The notes below the pieces were generated by a model. It saw only the letters and a list, made by a program, of their open reading frames with translations. It was not told where the DNA came from and made no database searches. This document shows positions 6,816 to 15,093 of a stretch of DNA of 64,000 bases, piece by piece. Both the position numbers and the translations under genes were made by a program. Position 1 is the stretch's first letter, and the number at the start of each line of letters is the position of its first letter. Origin of the DNA: Rhodoferax sp. (lineage in GTDB: Bacteria > Pseudomonadota > Gammaproteobacteria > Burkholderiales > Burkholderiaceae_C); NCBI RefSeq assembly GCF_018063565.1, contig NZ_JAGPBB010000004.1:1-64000 (forward strand). Reading direction: 5' to 3'.

Positions 6816-9686
6816 TTAGCCGGTGTTGCGCAGTCCCGCTGCGATGCCATTGATCGAGATGTGAATGCCGCGCTTCACCTGTTCGTCGCCGTTGCCGGCG
6901 CGGTGGCGACGCACCAGTTCAACCTGGAGGTGGTGCAAGGGGTCGATATAAGGAAAGCGGTGGGCCATGGAGCGCTGCAACGAGGCGTTGTTGGCCAGAC
7001 GTTTCTCCTGGCCGGTGATCAGCACCAAGGCCAGCGCGGTACGGTGCCACTCCTGCTCGATGGTGGTGAAGATTTTCTTGCGCAGGCGGGTGTCGGTCAC
7101 CAGTTCGGCGTATCTGGAGGCCAGCGCGAGGTCACTCTTGGCCAGCACCATGTCGATGTTGGACAACAGGGTCTTGAAGAACGGCCACTGCTTTTCCATC
7201 TGTTGCAGCAAGGCCAGGCGCCCCGTGTTGGTGTCAGCGGGTGTCTCATCACCTTGTGGATTGAGAAACTGCTCCACCGCAGAGCCAAATCCCAGCCAGC
7301 CCGGTAGTGTCAGGCGACACTGACCCCAGCTGAAGCCCCACGGAATGGCGCGCAGGTCTTCAATCTTTTGCGTGGCCTTGCGCGAGGCCGGACGCGAGCC
7401 GATATTGAGTTCGGCAATTTCACGGATCGGTGTGGCCTGGAAAAAGTACTCGGTAAAGCCCGGCGTTTCGTAGACCAGCTTGCGGTAGGCGGCCATGCTG
7501 GCCTGCGACAGTTCGCCCGCTGCTTGCAGAAAGGCAGGTTTCGCCGGTTTGGTGCGCTGCAGCAAAGTGGCCTCCAGGGTGGCGGCGACCAGGGTTTCGA
7601 GGTTGCGTCGGCCAATCTCCGGATTGGCGTACTTGGAGCCAATGACTTCACCCTGTTCGGTCAGACGGATTTGCCCGCGCACGGTGCCGGGCGGCTGCGC
7701 CAGAATGGCCTGATAACTCGGACCACCGCCACGTCCGACGGTGCCTCCGCGTCCATGGAACATGCGCAACTGGATAAAGTGGCTGTTGCCAGGTGTCGGG
7801 TGCTGCCGGTTGATGTCGTCAAACAGTTGCGCCAGTGCGATTTCGGCGCGGTAAAGCTCCCAGTTGCTGGTGAAGATGCCACCGTCCTTGTTGCTGTCAG
7901 AGTAACCCAGCATGATGTCCTGTTCGCCGTATTGGCCGGCGTTGCCACGCTCAACCAGTGCCTTGATGCCAGGCAAGGCGTAGAACGCCTGCATGATCGG
8001 GGCCGCCTGGCGCAGGTCTTCGATGGTCTCAAACAGCGGCACCACAATCAGGTCCGCGCTGCTGTCGGGGGCGTCCAGGGTGCCGTGCATCAGTGCCACC
8101 TCCTTTTGCAGCAGCAGTACTTCGAGCAGATCGCTTACTGTCTCGGTGTGGCTGATGATGTAGTGGCGGATGGCTTGCGCGCCAAATTGCGCACGCATCG
8201 CCTTGGCCGCCTCAAACACACCGAGCTCACTCACGGTTTGTTCGCTGTACTGCGCCCCCATGACCCGCAGTGGCCGTGCGTCGTTGAGCAGTCCGAGCAG
8301 CAGGCTGACTTTGGCCGCCTCGTCGAGTGCGGCGTATGCCGGTGTGATGCGGGCGCAGGCCAGCAATTCGGCCAGCACCTGTTCGTGCTGGTCTGAACTC
8401 TGCCGCAGGTCGACCGTGGCCAGATGAAAGCCAAACACGTCGACCGCGCGCATCAAGGGTTGCAGGCGCTGCGCTGCCAGCGCATGGGCCCGATGCGCCA
8501 GCAATGCCGCTTCGATGACGCGCAGATCGGCCAGCAGGCTCGGCGCGTCCGGGTAGGGGTTTTGTGGCGGCACCGCATGGCGCGCGGCGTCACCACCGGT
8601 CAGCAGTTTGAGTGTGGCCGCCAGGCGCGCGTACATACCAATCAGTGCACGTCGGTACAACTCATCCTTGCGGTGGGCATTGCTGTCGGGCGAACGCTCA
8701 GCCAGGGCCAGCATGTCGGCCGGGAAGTCAACCAGCATACTGGAGAGCGACAGCTCACTGCCCAGGTAATGCACTTCGGTCAGATAGTGCCGCAGCACCA
8801 CTTCAGCCTGACGGCGCAGGGCGTGGCTGAGTGTCTGCGCATTGACGAACGGGTTACCGTCGCGGTCGCCGCCGATCCACTGGCCCATGCGCAGAAAGCT
8901 CGGGATCGGGTGCTCACCGAGGGCGGCTTCCAGATTGGCGTACAGGCGCGGGATTTCGCGCAGAAACGTCGATTCGTAGTAACTCAGCGAGTTCTCCACT
9001 TCGTCGGCCACGGTCAGTTTGGTGAAACGCAGCAAGCGGGTTTGCCATAGCTGCAAGACCCGTGCCCGCAGCTGTTGTTCGTTGGCAGCGAGCTCCCGCG
9101 GCGCGAGGGCATCGGCACTCAGGCGGTAAGCCGCCGCTTGCGCCAGAACATCGTCGCGGGCGGTCAACAGATGGGCGATGTCGCGCTCGGCATCGAGGAT
9201 ACTTTTACGCTGTACTTCGGTCGGGTGCGCGGTGAGCACGGGTGAGACAAAGCTGTTGGCCAGCATCTTGCTGATGGCGTCGGGACCAAGTCCGGCGTCT
9301 GCCATGCGTTGCAGGCTGAGCTCGATACTGCCCTCGCGCAGGCTGCCAGCGCGGTCATATACGGCACGCCGACGGATGTGGTGCCGGTCTTCGGCCAGAT
9401 TGGCCAGATGGCTGAAATAGGTGAAGGCGCGCACCACACTCACCGTCTGGTCGTTGCTCAGGGACTTGAGCAACTTCTTGAGCGCTCTGTCCGCCTCATG
9501 GTCGGCGTCCCGTCGAAACGCGACCGACAGTTGGCGCACCTGCTCGATCAGGGCATACGCGGCTTCCCCTTCCTGCTCGCGAATGACGTCGCCCAGGATC
9601 CGCCCCAGCAGACGGATGTCGTCAACCACCGGTTGCTCGCTGTTGTCGGGTCGGTGTTTGGACGGGGATCGAGGTGTTTTGGTCAT
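6816..9686 (-). CDS. ppc: Phosphoenolpyruvate carboxylase
   Basis: This cytoplasmic enzyme carboxylates phosphoenolpyruvate to oxaloacetate, refilling the TCA cycle. Its 956 residues fit the bacterial family. Visible signatures are the catalytic histidine region [37 protein letters not shown], the glycine-rich loop [14 protein letters not shown], and the C-terminal RNTG that closes PEPC proteins (usually QNTG). I chose the ATG at 9686 (MTKTPRSP); the open frame continues to a TTG at 9728, but the extra residues look like upstream sequence. The gene is divergent from hemC and convergent with the algR-like gene. Confidence 0.97.
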   Translation of the reverse strand: MTKTPRSPSKHRPDNSEQPVVDDIRLLGRILGDVIREQEGEAAYALIEQVRQLSVAFRRDADHEADRALKKLLKSLSNDQTVSVVRAFTYFSHLANLAEDRHHIRRRAVYDRAGSLREGSIELSLQRMADAGLGPDAISKMLANSFVSPVLTAHPTEVQRKSILDAERDIAHLLTARDDVLAQAAAYRLSADALAPRELAANEQQLRARVLQLWQTRLLRFTKLTVADEVENSLSYYESTFLREIPRLYANLEAALGEHPIPSFLRMGQWIGGDRDGNPFVNAQTLSHALRRQAEVVLRHYLTEVHYLGSELSLSSMLVDFPADMLALAERSPDSNAHRKDELYRRALIGMYARLAATLKLLTGGDAARHAVPPQNPYPDAPSLLADLRVIEAALLAHRAHALAAQRLQPLMRAVDVFGFHLATVDLRQSSDQHEQVLAELLACARITPAYAALDEAAKVSLLLGLLNDARPLRVMGAQYSEQTVSELGVFEAAKAMRAQFGAQAIRHYIISHTETVSDLLEVLLLQKEVALMHGTLDAPDSSADLIVVPLFETIEDLRQAAPIMQAFYALPGIKALVERGNAGQYGEQDIMLGYSDSNKDGGIFTSNWELYRAEIALAQLFDDINRQHPTPGNSHFIQLRMFHGRGGTVGRGGGPSYQAILAQPPGTVRGQIRLTEQGEVIGSKYANPEIGRRNLETLVAATLEATLLQRTKPAKPAFLQAAGELSQASMAAYRKLVYETPGFTEYFFQATPIREIAELNIGSRPASRKATQKIEDLRAIPWGFSWGQCRLTLPGWLGFGSAVEQFLNPQGDETPADTNTGRLALLQQMEKQWPFFKTLLSNIDMVLAKSDLALASRYAELVTDTRLRKKIFTTIEQEWHRTALALVLITGQEKRLANNASLQRSMAHRFPYIDPLHHLQVELVRRHRAGNGDEQVKRGIHISINGIAAGLRNTG

Positions 9687-9798
9687 GACTGAAGGGCGGA
9701 GGAAGGTCAATGGATGCGCTTGGTGCAAGCAAGAGTCATGCTAGCATTCCCGGCTGTTTCAGGATTACCAAAAGGTTACGGCGCAAGCGCCATTGTTT

Positions 9799-10728
9799 AT
9801 GAGCAAATTGATCATTGCGACCCGTGAAAGCCGACTGGCCCTGTGGCAGGCCGAGCACATTCAGGCGCGCCTGCGCCAGTTGGGACATCAGGTCGAGATA
9901 TTGGGCATGACCACACTGGGCGATCAGATTCTCGATCGTGCGCTGAGTCAGATTGGCGGCAAGGGCCTGTTTGTCAAAGAACTTGAAGTGGCACTGGAGC
10001 AGGGCCGTGCCGATCTGGCGGTGCATTCGCTCAAGGATGTCCCGATGGAGCTGCCCCACGGTTTTAGTCTGGCCGCTGTGATGGAACGAGAAGACCCCCG
10101 GGACGCATTTGTGTCAAACCGGTACCCCGAGCTGCACGCTTTGCCGACCGGTGCGGTGGTGGGTACCTCGAGTCTGCGGCGCATGGTGCTGTTGCGCGCG
10201 CTGCGCCCGGACCTGAAGATCGAGCCATTGCGGGGCAATTTGGACACCCGCCTGCGCAAGCTCGATGACGGCCAGTACGACGCCATTGTGCTGGCGGCGG
10301 CCGGGCTCAAGCGCCTGGGGCTGCTGTCACGCATCCGCGACATCTTTGAGCCCACCACCATGCTGCCAGCGGCCGGACAGGGCGCCTTGGGCATCGAGGT
10401 GCGCAGTGACCGCCCTGATATGGCGCTGGCCTTGGCCCCCTTGGTGCATCAACCCACCTGGCTGCGGATTGCGGCAGAGCGGGCGGTGAGCCGGGCCATG
10501 GGTGGCAGCTGCTCCATGCCGCTCGCGGCCTTTGCCACACTGGAGCCGGATGCACTGGTGCTGGAGGCGGCTTGGGGTGATGTGGACGGGCGGCTTGACC
10601 TGGTGCGGGTGCGGGCACAGGCTCCGGTCAGCGACCTGGCCGCGGCGGCGGCACTGGGATCCCAGGTGGCAGAACTATTGCAGGCCAAGGTGTTGGCGCA
10701 GGGTGGCAGTTTGCCGCATCTGGCCTGA
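9799..10728 (+). CDS. hemC: Porphobilinogen deaminase (hydroxymethylbilane synthase)
   Basis: The enzyme polymerises four porphobilinogens into hydroxymethylbilane for heme and siroheme. Its 309 residues are typical. It begins [16 protein letters not shown], carries the catalytic aspartate in HSLKDVP (about 80), and holds the cysteine that anchors the dipyrromethane cofactor in GGSCSMPLA (C238). A TTG two codons earlier is possible, but the ATG is preferred. It is the first gene of a hemC-hemD-hemX-hemY run, divergent from ppc, so its promoter should lie in the ~110-bp gap. Confidence 0.97.
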   Translation: MSKLIIATRESRLALWQAEHIQARLRQLGHQVEILGMTTLGDQILDRALSQIGGKGLFVKELEVALEQGRADLAVHSLKDVPMELPHGFSLAAVMEREDPRDAFVSNRYPELHALPTGAVVGTSSLRRMVLLRALRPDLKIEPLRGNLDTRLRKLDDGQYDAIVLAAAGLKRLGLLSRIRDIFEPTTMLPAAGQGALGIEVRSDRPDMALALAPLVHQPTWLRIAAERAVSRAMGGSCSMPLAAFATLEPDALVLEAAWGDVDGRLDLVRVRAQAPVSDLAAAAALGSQVAELLQAKVLAQGGSLPHLA

Positions 10729-10740
10729 CGCCCAAGCGCC

Positions 10741-11538
10741 ATGCGTCTGGTCGTCACCCGGGTTCAGCCGCAGGCACAGCAATGGGTGCAGGCTCTGTGC
10801 GACCATGGCCACGATGCCCTGGCCTTGCCACTGATCGAAACACGGGGGCTGCCCGATGCCAGTCGCTTGCGTCGTGCCTGGTCGCAGTTGGCGAGTTACC
10901 ACGCGGTGATGTACGTCAGCGCCCATGCGGTACAGCATTTTTTTCAAGAAAAACCTGCTCTAGCGCCTATATCTAAAGGGTTTGAAGCAACTAAAACAAG
11001 AGCATGGGGTACTGGTCCGGGCACCCGCAATGCGTTGTTGGCACAGGGATTTCCGTTACAGCTGCTCGACACTCCGGCGCTTGAGGCCGGTCAGTTTGAC
11101 TCAGAAACGCTGTGGCAACTGGTGAAAACACAAATACAAACCGGCACACGCGTGTTGATCGTGCGTGGCGACACGCCGGGCAGCGACGAGGCAGCACCGC
11201 AAGGTGTCGGGCGGGACTGGTTGGCGCAACGGCTGGCGGCGGCAGGTGCGCAGGTCGATTTTGTGGTGGCCTACCAGCGGGGCGCCCCAAAGTGGGATGC
11301 CCAACAGTTGGCGCTGGCCAGTGCCGCGGCTCAGGATGGTTCGGTTTGGGTGTTGAGCAGTGCCGAGGCGCTGACCAACCTGCGCGGCCTGTTGCCCGAT
11401 CAGGGCTGGTCAACAGCCCGGGCCGTGGCGACCCATATGCGTATCGCGGACGCGGCACGCTTGCTGGGTTTTGGCCAGGTGGCGCTGGCCAGCCCGACCC
11501 TGCCCAGTGTGTTGGCCTCGCTAGAATCCCTGGCATGA
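10741..11538 (+). CDS. hemD: Uroporphyrinogen-III synthase
   Basis: The 265-residue enzyme cyclises hydroxymethylbilane with inversion of ring D. The family is poorly conserved, but RLVVTRVQPQAQQWVQAL at the start, the AVMYVSAHAV strand, AWGTGPGTRNAL, VLIVRGDTPG and the late VWVLSSAEALTNL segment fit HemD, as does its place 12 bases after hemC. Residues about 67-86 (KPALAPISKGFEATKTRA) are encoded by AT-rich DNA containing a repeat core (CTCTAGCGCC), so this loop seems to be a repeat insertion kept in frame. The stop overlaps the hemX start (ATGA). Confidence 0.92.
   Translation: MRLVVTRVQPQAQQWVQALCDHGHDALALPLIETRGLPDASRLRRAWSQLASYHAVMYVSAHAVQHFFQEKPALAPISKGFEATKTRAWGTGPGTRNALLAQGFPLQLLDTPALEAGQFDSETLWQLVKTQIQTGTRVLIVRGDTPGSDEAAPQGVGRDWLAQRLAAAGAQVDFVVAYQRGAPKWDAQQLALASAAAQDGSVWVLSSAEALTNLRGLLPDQGWSTARAVATHMRIADAARLLGFGQVALASPTLPSVLASLESLA
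10940..11005 (+). repeat. AT-rich short repeat copy inside hemD
   Basis: This AT-rich island contains CTCTAGCGCCTATATC, the reverse complement of the GGCGCTAGAG-type core seen in other copies. It is read through without a stop and adds a loop to HemD between the FF and TRAWGTGPGT parts. Its ends are fuzzy, so the boundaries are estimates. Confidence 0.5.
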
Positions 11539-12593
11539 GTGTGCCTTCTTCTGACATCAGCCAAGCAGACGCGGCGGCAGTCACCGCCCCGGCCATGACG
11601 GCACCTGTCACTGTCCGACCAGGTGGTCCGTTGACCTGGTGGATTGCTGCCTTGGCCCTGGCGGGCTTGCTGCTGGGTGTGATGTTGTGGCAAAAAGTCA
11701 GCAACATGCAGGAACAGCTGGCGCGGCAGAGTGCCGATGCGCAAGCCCAGTCGCTGGAGGCACGCGCGCTGGCCAAGCAGGCGGTGGCATTGGCGCAGGA
11801 GACGTCGGCGCGTGCGGCGGTGATGGATGCCCGGCTGAGCGAGGTGGCACTGCATCGCAGCCAGCTCGACGAGCTGATGCGCAGCCTGTCACGTTCGCGT
11901 GACGAGAACCTGGTGGTGGATATTGAGGCTGCCTTGCGTCTGTCGCAGCAGCAGGCTCAGCTGACCGGCAGTGTGGAGCCCTTGCTGGCGGCACTCAAGA
12001 GTGCCGATCAGCGGCTCCTGCGTGCGGCCCAGCCCAACCTGGCGCTGTTGCAGCGCGCTATTGCACGCGACATTGACCGTGTCAAGTCGGCGGCCGTCAG
12101 TGACACACCGAACATGCTGGTCAAACTGGATGAACTGGTGCACCTGGCGGATGAATTGAGCCTGGCCAACGCCGTGGTACCTGCACCCAGAAGCAAAGGC
12201 GCCGAAAAACCACCGCCGGCGGTGCCTCAGACCTGGTGGGAGCGGCTGCCGCTGTTGCTGCTCATTGAGGCACAAAACCTGGTGCGGGTCAGTCGCGTTG
12301 AGTCACCCGAGGCGATGCTGCTGTCGCCCGAGCAATCGTTTTTTGTGCGCGAAAACCTGAAACTCAAGTTGCTGAATGCGCGCCTGGGCTTGTTGTCCCG
12401 GCAGATCGACTCGGCCAGTGCCGACTTGCGGGTGGCTGAGACCGCCTTGAAAAAGTACTTTGACCAGGAGGCACGTAAAACCAAGGCCGCCAGTGCCCTC
12501 CTGCAGCAGGTGCAGTTGCAGATGCGCTACTTGCAGATCCCCCGGATCGACGAAACACTTGCTGTGCTGGCCACGGCGGCAGCCGGGCGCTGA
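11535..12593 (+). CDS. hemX: HemX-like membrane protein
   Basis: The 352-residue protein has a proline/alanine-rich N-terminus, a single transmembrane helix (about residues 34-54, WWIAALALAGLLLGVMLWQ) and a long coiled coil rich in Q, A and R (about 55-110). An extracytoplasmic helical domain includes LVRVSRVESPEAMLLSPEQ and LKLKLLNARLGLLSRQ. This matches the HemX family, often annotated as a putative uroporphyrinogen methyltransferase although these members lack a methylase domain. Its start ATG overlaps the hemD stop, so translation is probably coupled. A scaffold role in heme synthesis has been suggested for the family but is not shown by sequence. Confidence 0.88.
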   Translation: MSVPSSDISQADAAAVTAPAMTAPVTVRPGGPLTWWIAALALAGLLLGVMLWQKVSNMQEQLARQSADAQAQSLEARALAKQAVALAQETSARAAVMDARLSEVALHRSQLDELMRSLSRSRDENLVVDIEAALRLSQQQAQLTGSVEPLLAALKSADQRLLRAAQPNLALLQRAIARDIDRVKSAAVSDTPNMLVKLDELVHLADELSLANAVVPAPRSKGAEKPPPAVPQTWWERLPLLLLIEAQNLVRVSRVESPEAMLLSPEQSFFVRENLKLKLLNARLGLLSRQIDSASADLRVAETALKKYFDQEARKTKAASALLQQVQLQMRYLQIPRIDETLAVLATAAAGR

Positions 12594-12595
12594 CG

Positions 12596-13888
12596 ATGCG
12601 TGCTGCCATCTGGCTGCTGGGTTTGTTCGGTGTGGCGGTGGCGCTGGCCCTGTTCGCCAGCGGTAACGGTGCCACCATCACCGTGTACTGGCCGCCGCAC
12701 CGGGTCGATCTGTCGCTGAATTTTGTGCTGCTGTTGCTGTTGCTGCTGTTTTTGCTGCTGCACCTGGCTTTGAGGGCCTTGGCGGCACTTTTGGCAATGC
12801 CGCAGCAGGCGCAGACCTGGCGGCTGCGGCATCAGGAGCGGGTCATCCACTCGGCCTTGCTGGACGCCTTGTCGCATTTGATTGCCGGTCGTTTCATCCG
12901 GGCCCGCAAGGCCGCCGAGCTGGTGCTGGCGCGGGACTCGGCCATGGCACGCCACGGCGACAGCAGCACCGATGCGGCCCGATTGCGGGTGCTGGCACAT
13001 CTGCTGGCAGCCGAGAGCGCGCAGGCGCTACAAGACAAATCCGCCCGTGAGAAGCATTTTCAGGCGGCATTGGAACAGGCGTCGTCGCACGATGCCAGTG
13101 GCACCCGCGAGGGGGTGTTGCTGCGCGCGGTGCGCTGGGCTTTGGAGGACCGCAGTGCCGGCGTGGCGCTGGAGTGGCTGGAACAACTGCCCTCGGGCGT
13201 GGCCAGACGCACGGTGGCGCTGCGGTTGCGTTTGAAGGTGGCGCGTTTGGCTGGTCGCATCGAAACGGCACTGGAGACAGCGCGGCTGTTGATCAAACAC
13301 CGGGCGTTCCCGCCGACGGCAGCGCAGAGCCTGGTGCGGGCACTGGCAGTGGAGTGGCTGCAGACTGCCAATGAGCCGCAGCGCCTTGGCGCCATCTGGT
13401 CGCGGCTTGAAACAGCCGAACAGGTCATGCCCGAGGTGGCCACGGTGGCCGCCGGGCGTTTGCTGCGATTGGGTGGCGACGTGCACACGGCGTTTGGCTG
13501 GTTGCTGCCGGTCTGGGAGCATATGGTGAACGGTGACGGCTTGAGTCAGGAGCAGGCGGTGGTGCTGATACGCGTCATGGAAAACGGGCTCTCAGGCTCA
13601 CGCAACACCATGGACACCCCATGGCTGTCGCGCATCGAACACGCACAGCGTCAGCGGCCGGGTGATGCCAATCTTCAGTATCTGGCCGGGGTGGCGTGCC
13701 TGCATCTGGAGTTGTGGGGCAAAGCGCAGCAACTCATCCGCCAGGCACTGCCACGTTTGAGCGACGCCGGTCTGCTGTCGCGCGGCTGGCAGATGCTGGC
13801 GGAGCTCGCGCAGCGGCAGGGCGACGAGGTGCAAGCCGCACAGGCCTGGCGAAACGCCTCACAGGCAACCTTGCTGCGCAAGTCCTGA
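12596..13888 (+). CDS. hemY: HemY-like TPR membrane protein
   Basis: The 430-residue protein has two hydrophobic segments near the N-terminus (about residues 2-20 and 40-66, the second very leucine-rich) and then a helical-repeat (TPR-like) region to the C-terminus. LKVARLAGRIETALETARLLIKHRAF and VRVMENG-type helices fit the proteobacterial HemY family. This HemY is not the oxygen-dependent protoporphyrinogen oxidase of the same name in Gram-positives. It starts two bases after the hemX stop and ends the hem operon. Confidence 0.9.
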   Translation: MRAAIWLLGLFGVAVALALFASGNGATITVYWPPHRVDLSLNFVLLLLLLLFLLLHLALRALAALLAMPQQAQTWRLRHQERVIHSALLDALSHLIAGRFIRARKAAELVLARDSAMARHGDSSTDAARLRVLAHLLAAESAQALQDKSAREKHFQAALEQASSHDASGTREGVLLRAVRWALEDRSAGVALEWLEQLPSGVARRTVALRLRLKVARLAGRIETALETARLLIKHRAFPPTAAQSLVRALAVEWLQTANEPQRLGAIWSRLETAEQVMPEVATVAAGRLLRLGGDVHTAFGWLLPVWEHMVNGDGLSQEQAVVLIRVMENGLSGSRNTMDTPWLSRIEHAQRQRPGDANLQYLAGVACLHLELWGKAQQLIRQALPRLSDAGLLSRGWQMLAELAQRQGDEVQAAQAWRNASQATLLRKS

Positions 13889-13937
13889 TGCGGATCAACA
13901 AAGACGCAGGAAGCCCGCGTTGGCGCGAGTTCTTTGC

Positions 13938-13966
13938 GTGACGCGGGGCGCTTTCAAGTCTATGAT
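13938..13966 (+). promoter_or_regulatory. Putative promoter giving a leaderless mRNA
   Basis: GTGACG (-35-like, 13938-13943) is 17 bp upstream of TATGAT (-10, 13961-13966). A start about 7 bases after the -10 box would fall on the A of the ATG at 13973, so the transcript may have no leader. No Shine-Dalgarno sequence is visible before that ATG. Confidence 0.4.
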
Positions 13967-13972
13967 TTGTGC

Positions 13973-15040
13973 ATGACCACATTCATCGAACACATCGTCA
14001 AACTGACCGACCATCGCGATCGCGATCTGTTGGAGCTTACCTTGTCCAAGGCGTTGATCGACTTGTTGCCGGTCAGCCGGATTGTGATTGCGCGCGTCAT
14101 GCGCGAGGAGGGCGTGCAACGCTGGCTTGAAGTGGCCCGTCTGGATGCTAAAGGCGGCGGGCGGGTGATCGACCCGCTGCGTGTGGATTTTCAGTCGCTG
14201 GTCAAACTCGAGGACGCCAGTGACCGTCTGCAGTGCCTGCAGACCCGTGAACGGGTTGAAATTGCCTGGGCCGGCCCGGACGGTCCCCGTGTCAATATGT
14301 TGCCATTGTTTTCAGCTTCGCGCAGCGATGATCAGGGGGTGCTGGAGTTGCATTCAGACGCCGCGCTGCAGCCTGACGACCTGCGGCTGGTGGACGACCT
14401 GCGCCGAATTTACCGCAATATGTACACGCTGCTGGAGTACAGCGACCGGGATCCACTGACCGGACTGTTGAATCGCAAATCGCTTGACGACGCGTTTTAC
14501 AGTGCCGTGCTGGAAGACCTGGACGGCGCCACCGCGGCTCCACTGTCGCCGGACGTGACCGGGCAGGAGCGACGCCATCGGGTGCCCGTCAATTATTGGC
14601 TGGGCTCGGCCTGTGTTGACAACTACGCGCTGATCGATGACAGACATGGTCGGGCGGTGGTGGAAGACGTGCTGCAACTGGTGGCACGCATCATGAGCAA
14701 TACCTTTCGCACTTACGACCGCCTGTACCACTTTGGCGGACAGGACTTTGGCGTTTTGATGCACTGCCCGGACGAAGCGCTGGTACTGTCGGCGTTTGAC
14801 CGCTTCCGTGCCAATGTTGAAAAATTCAACTTTGCACGGGTGGGCCGGGTTACTGTCAGCTGCGGCTTTACCAGTGTGATGGCCGACGATTCACCGGCAA
14901 GCGCTCTTGAGAAAACCCAGATGGCGGTGAACTTTGCCCGGCGTGGCGGGGGCAACAAGGCCAGCAGTCACCTGGGGTTGGTGCGCAGAGGCTTTTTTGG
15001 CGCACCGGCAGCCGCCGCTGTCCGCCCATCCGGTGTTTAA
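13973..15040 (+). CDS. GGDEF-fold protein with degenerate active site
   Basis: The 355-residue cytoplasmic protein has an N-terminal sensor-like region (about 1-160, GAF-like in character; no export signal) and a C-terminal GGDEF fold (about 165-345). The fold includes DRDPLTGLLNRKSLDD, SACVDNYALIDDRHGRAVVEDVL and SCGFTSV. The active-site hairpin reads HFGGQDFGV, so the catalytic GGDEF motif is GGQDF, and the substrate-binding N of the usual DxFKxxND is D. Diguanylate cyclase activity is therefore doubtful; a c-di-GMP or GTP receptor role or a protein-interaction role is more likely. The ATG at 13973 is preferred over a GTG-type start 13 codons upstream. It follows hemY and converges on rne. 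Confidence 0.8.
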   Translation: MTTFIEHIVKLTDHRDRDLLELTLSKALIDLLPVSRIVIARVMREEGVQRWLEVARLDAKGGGRVIDPLRVDFQSLVKLEDASDRLQCLQTRERVEIAWAGPDGPRVNMLPLFSASRSDDQGVLELHSDAALQPDDLRLVDDLRRIYRNMYTLLEYSDRDPLTGLLNRKSLDDAFYSAVLEDLDGATAAPLSPDVTGQERRHRVPVNYWLGSACVDNYALIDDRHGRAVVEDVLQLVARIMSNTFRTYDRLYHFGGQDFGVLMHCPDEALVLSAFDRFRANVEKFNFARVGRVTVSCGFTSVMADDSPASALEKTQMAVNFARRGGGNKASSHLGLVRRGFFGAPAAAAVRPSGV

Positions 15041-15048
15041 CGGATGGC

Positions 15049-15076
15049 AAAAAAAAGGGGCACTCAGTGCCCCTTT
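15049..15076 (-). terminator. Intrinsic terminator of rne
   Basis: On the minus strand GGGGCAC-TGA-GTGCCCC forms a perfect 7-bp stem followed by a run of eight T residues, about 20 bases after the rne stop. On the plus strand the stem is followed only by TTTGAT, so it could act weakly for the GGDEF gene as well. Confidence 0.88.
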
Positions 15077-15093
15077 GATACTGAAACGCCTGC

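Noticed and set aside
7368..8396. 342-codon plus-strand frame within ppc
   Set aside because: Antisense shadow of a conserved enzyme with all signatures on the other strand.
13973..15040. Calling this an active diguanylate cyclase
   Set aside because: The motif is GGQDF and the upstream substrate-binding positions are also changed.
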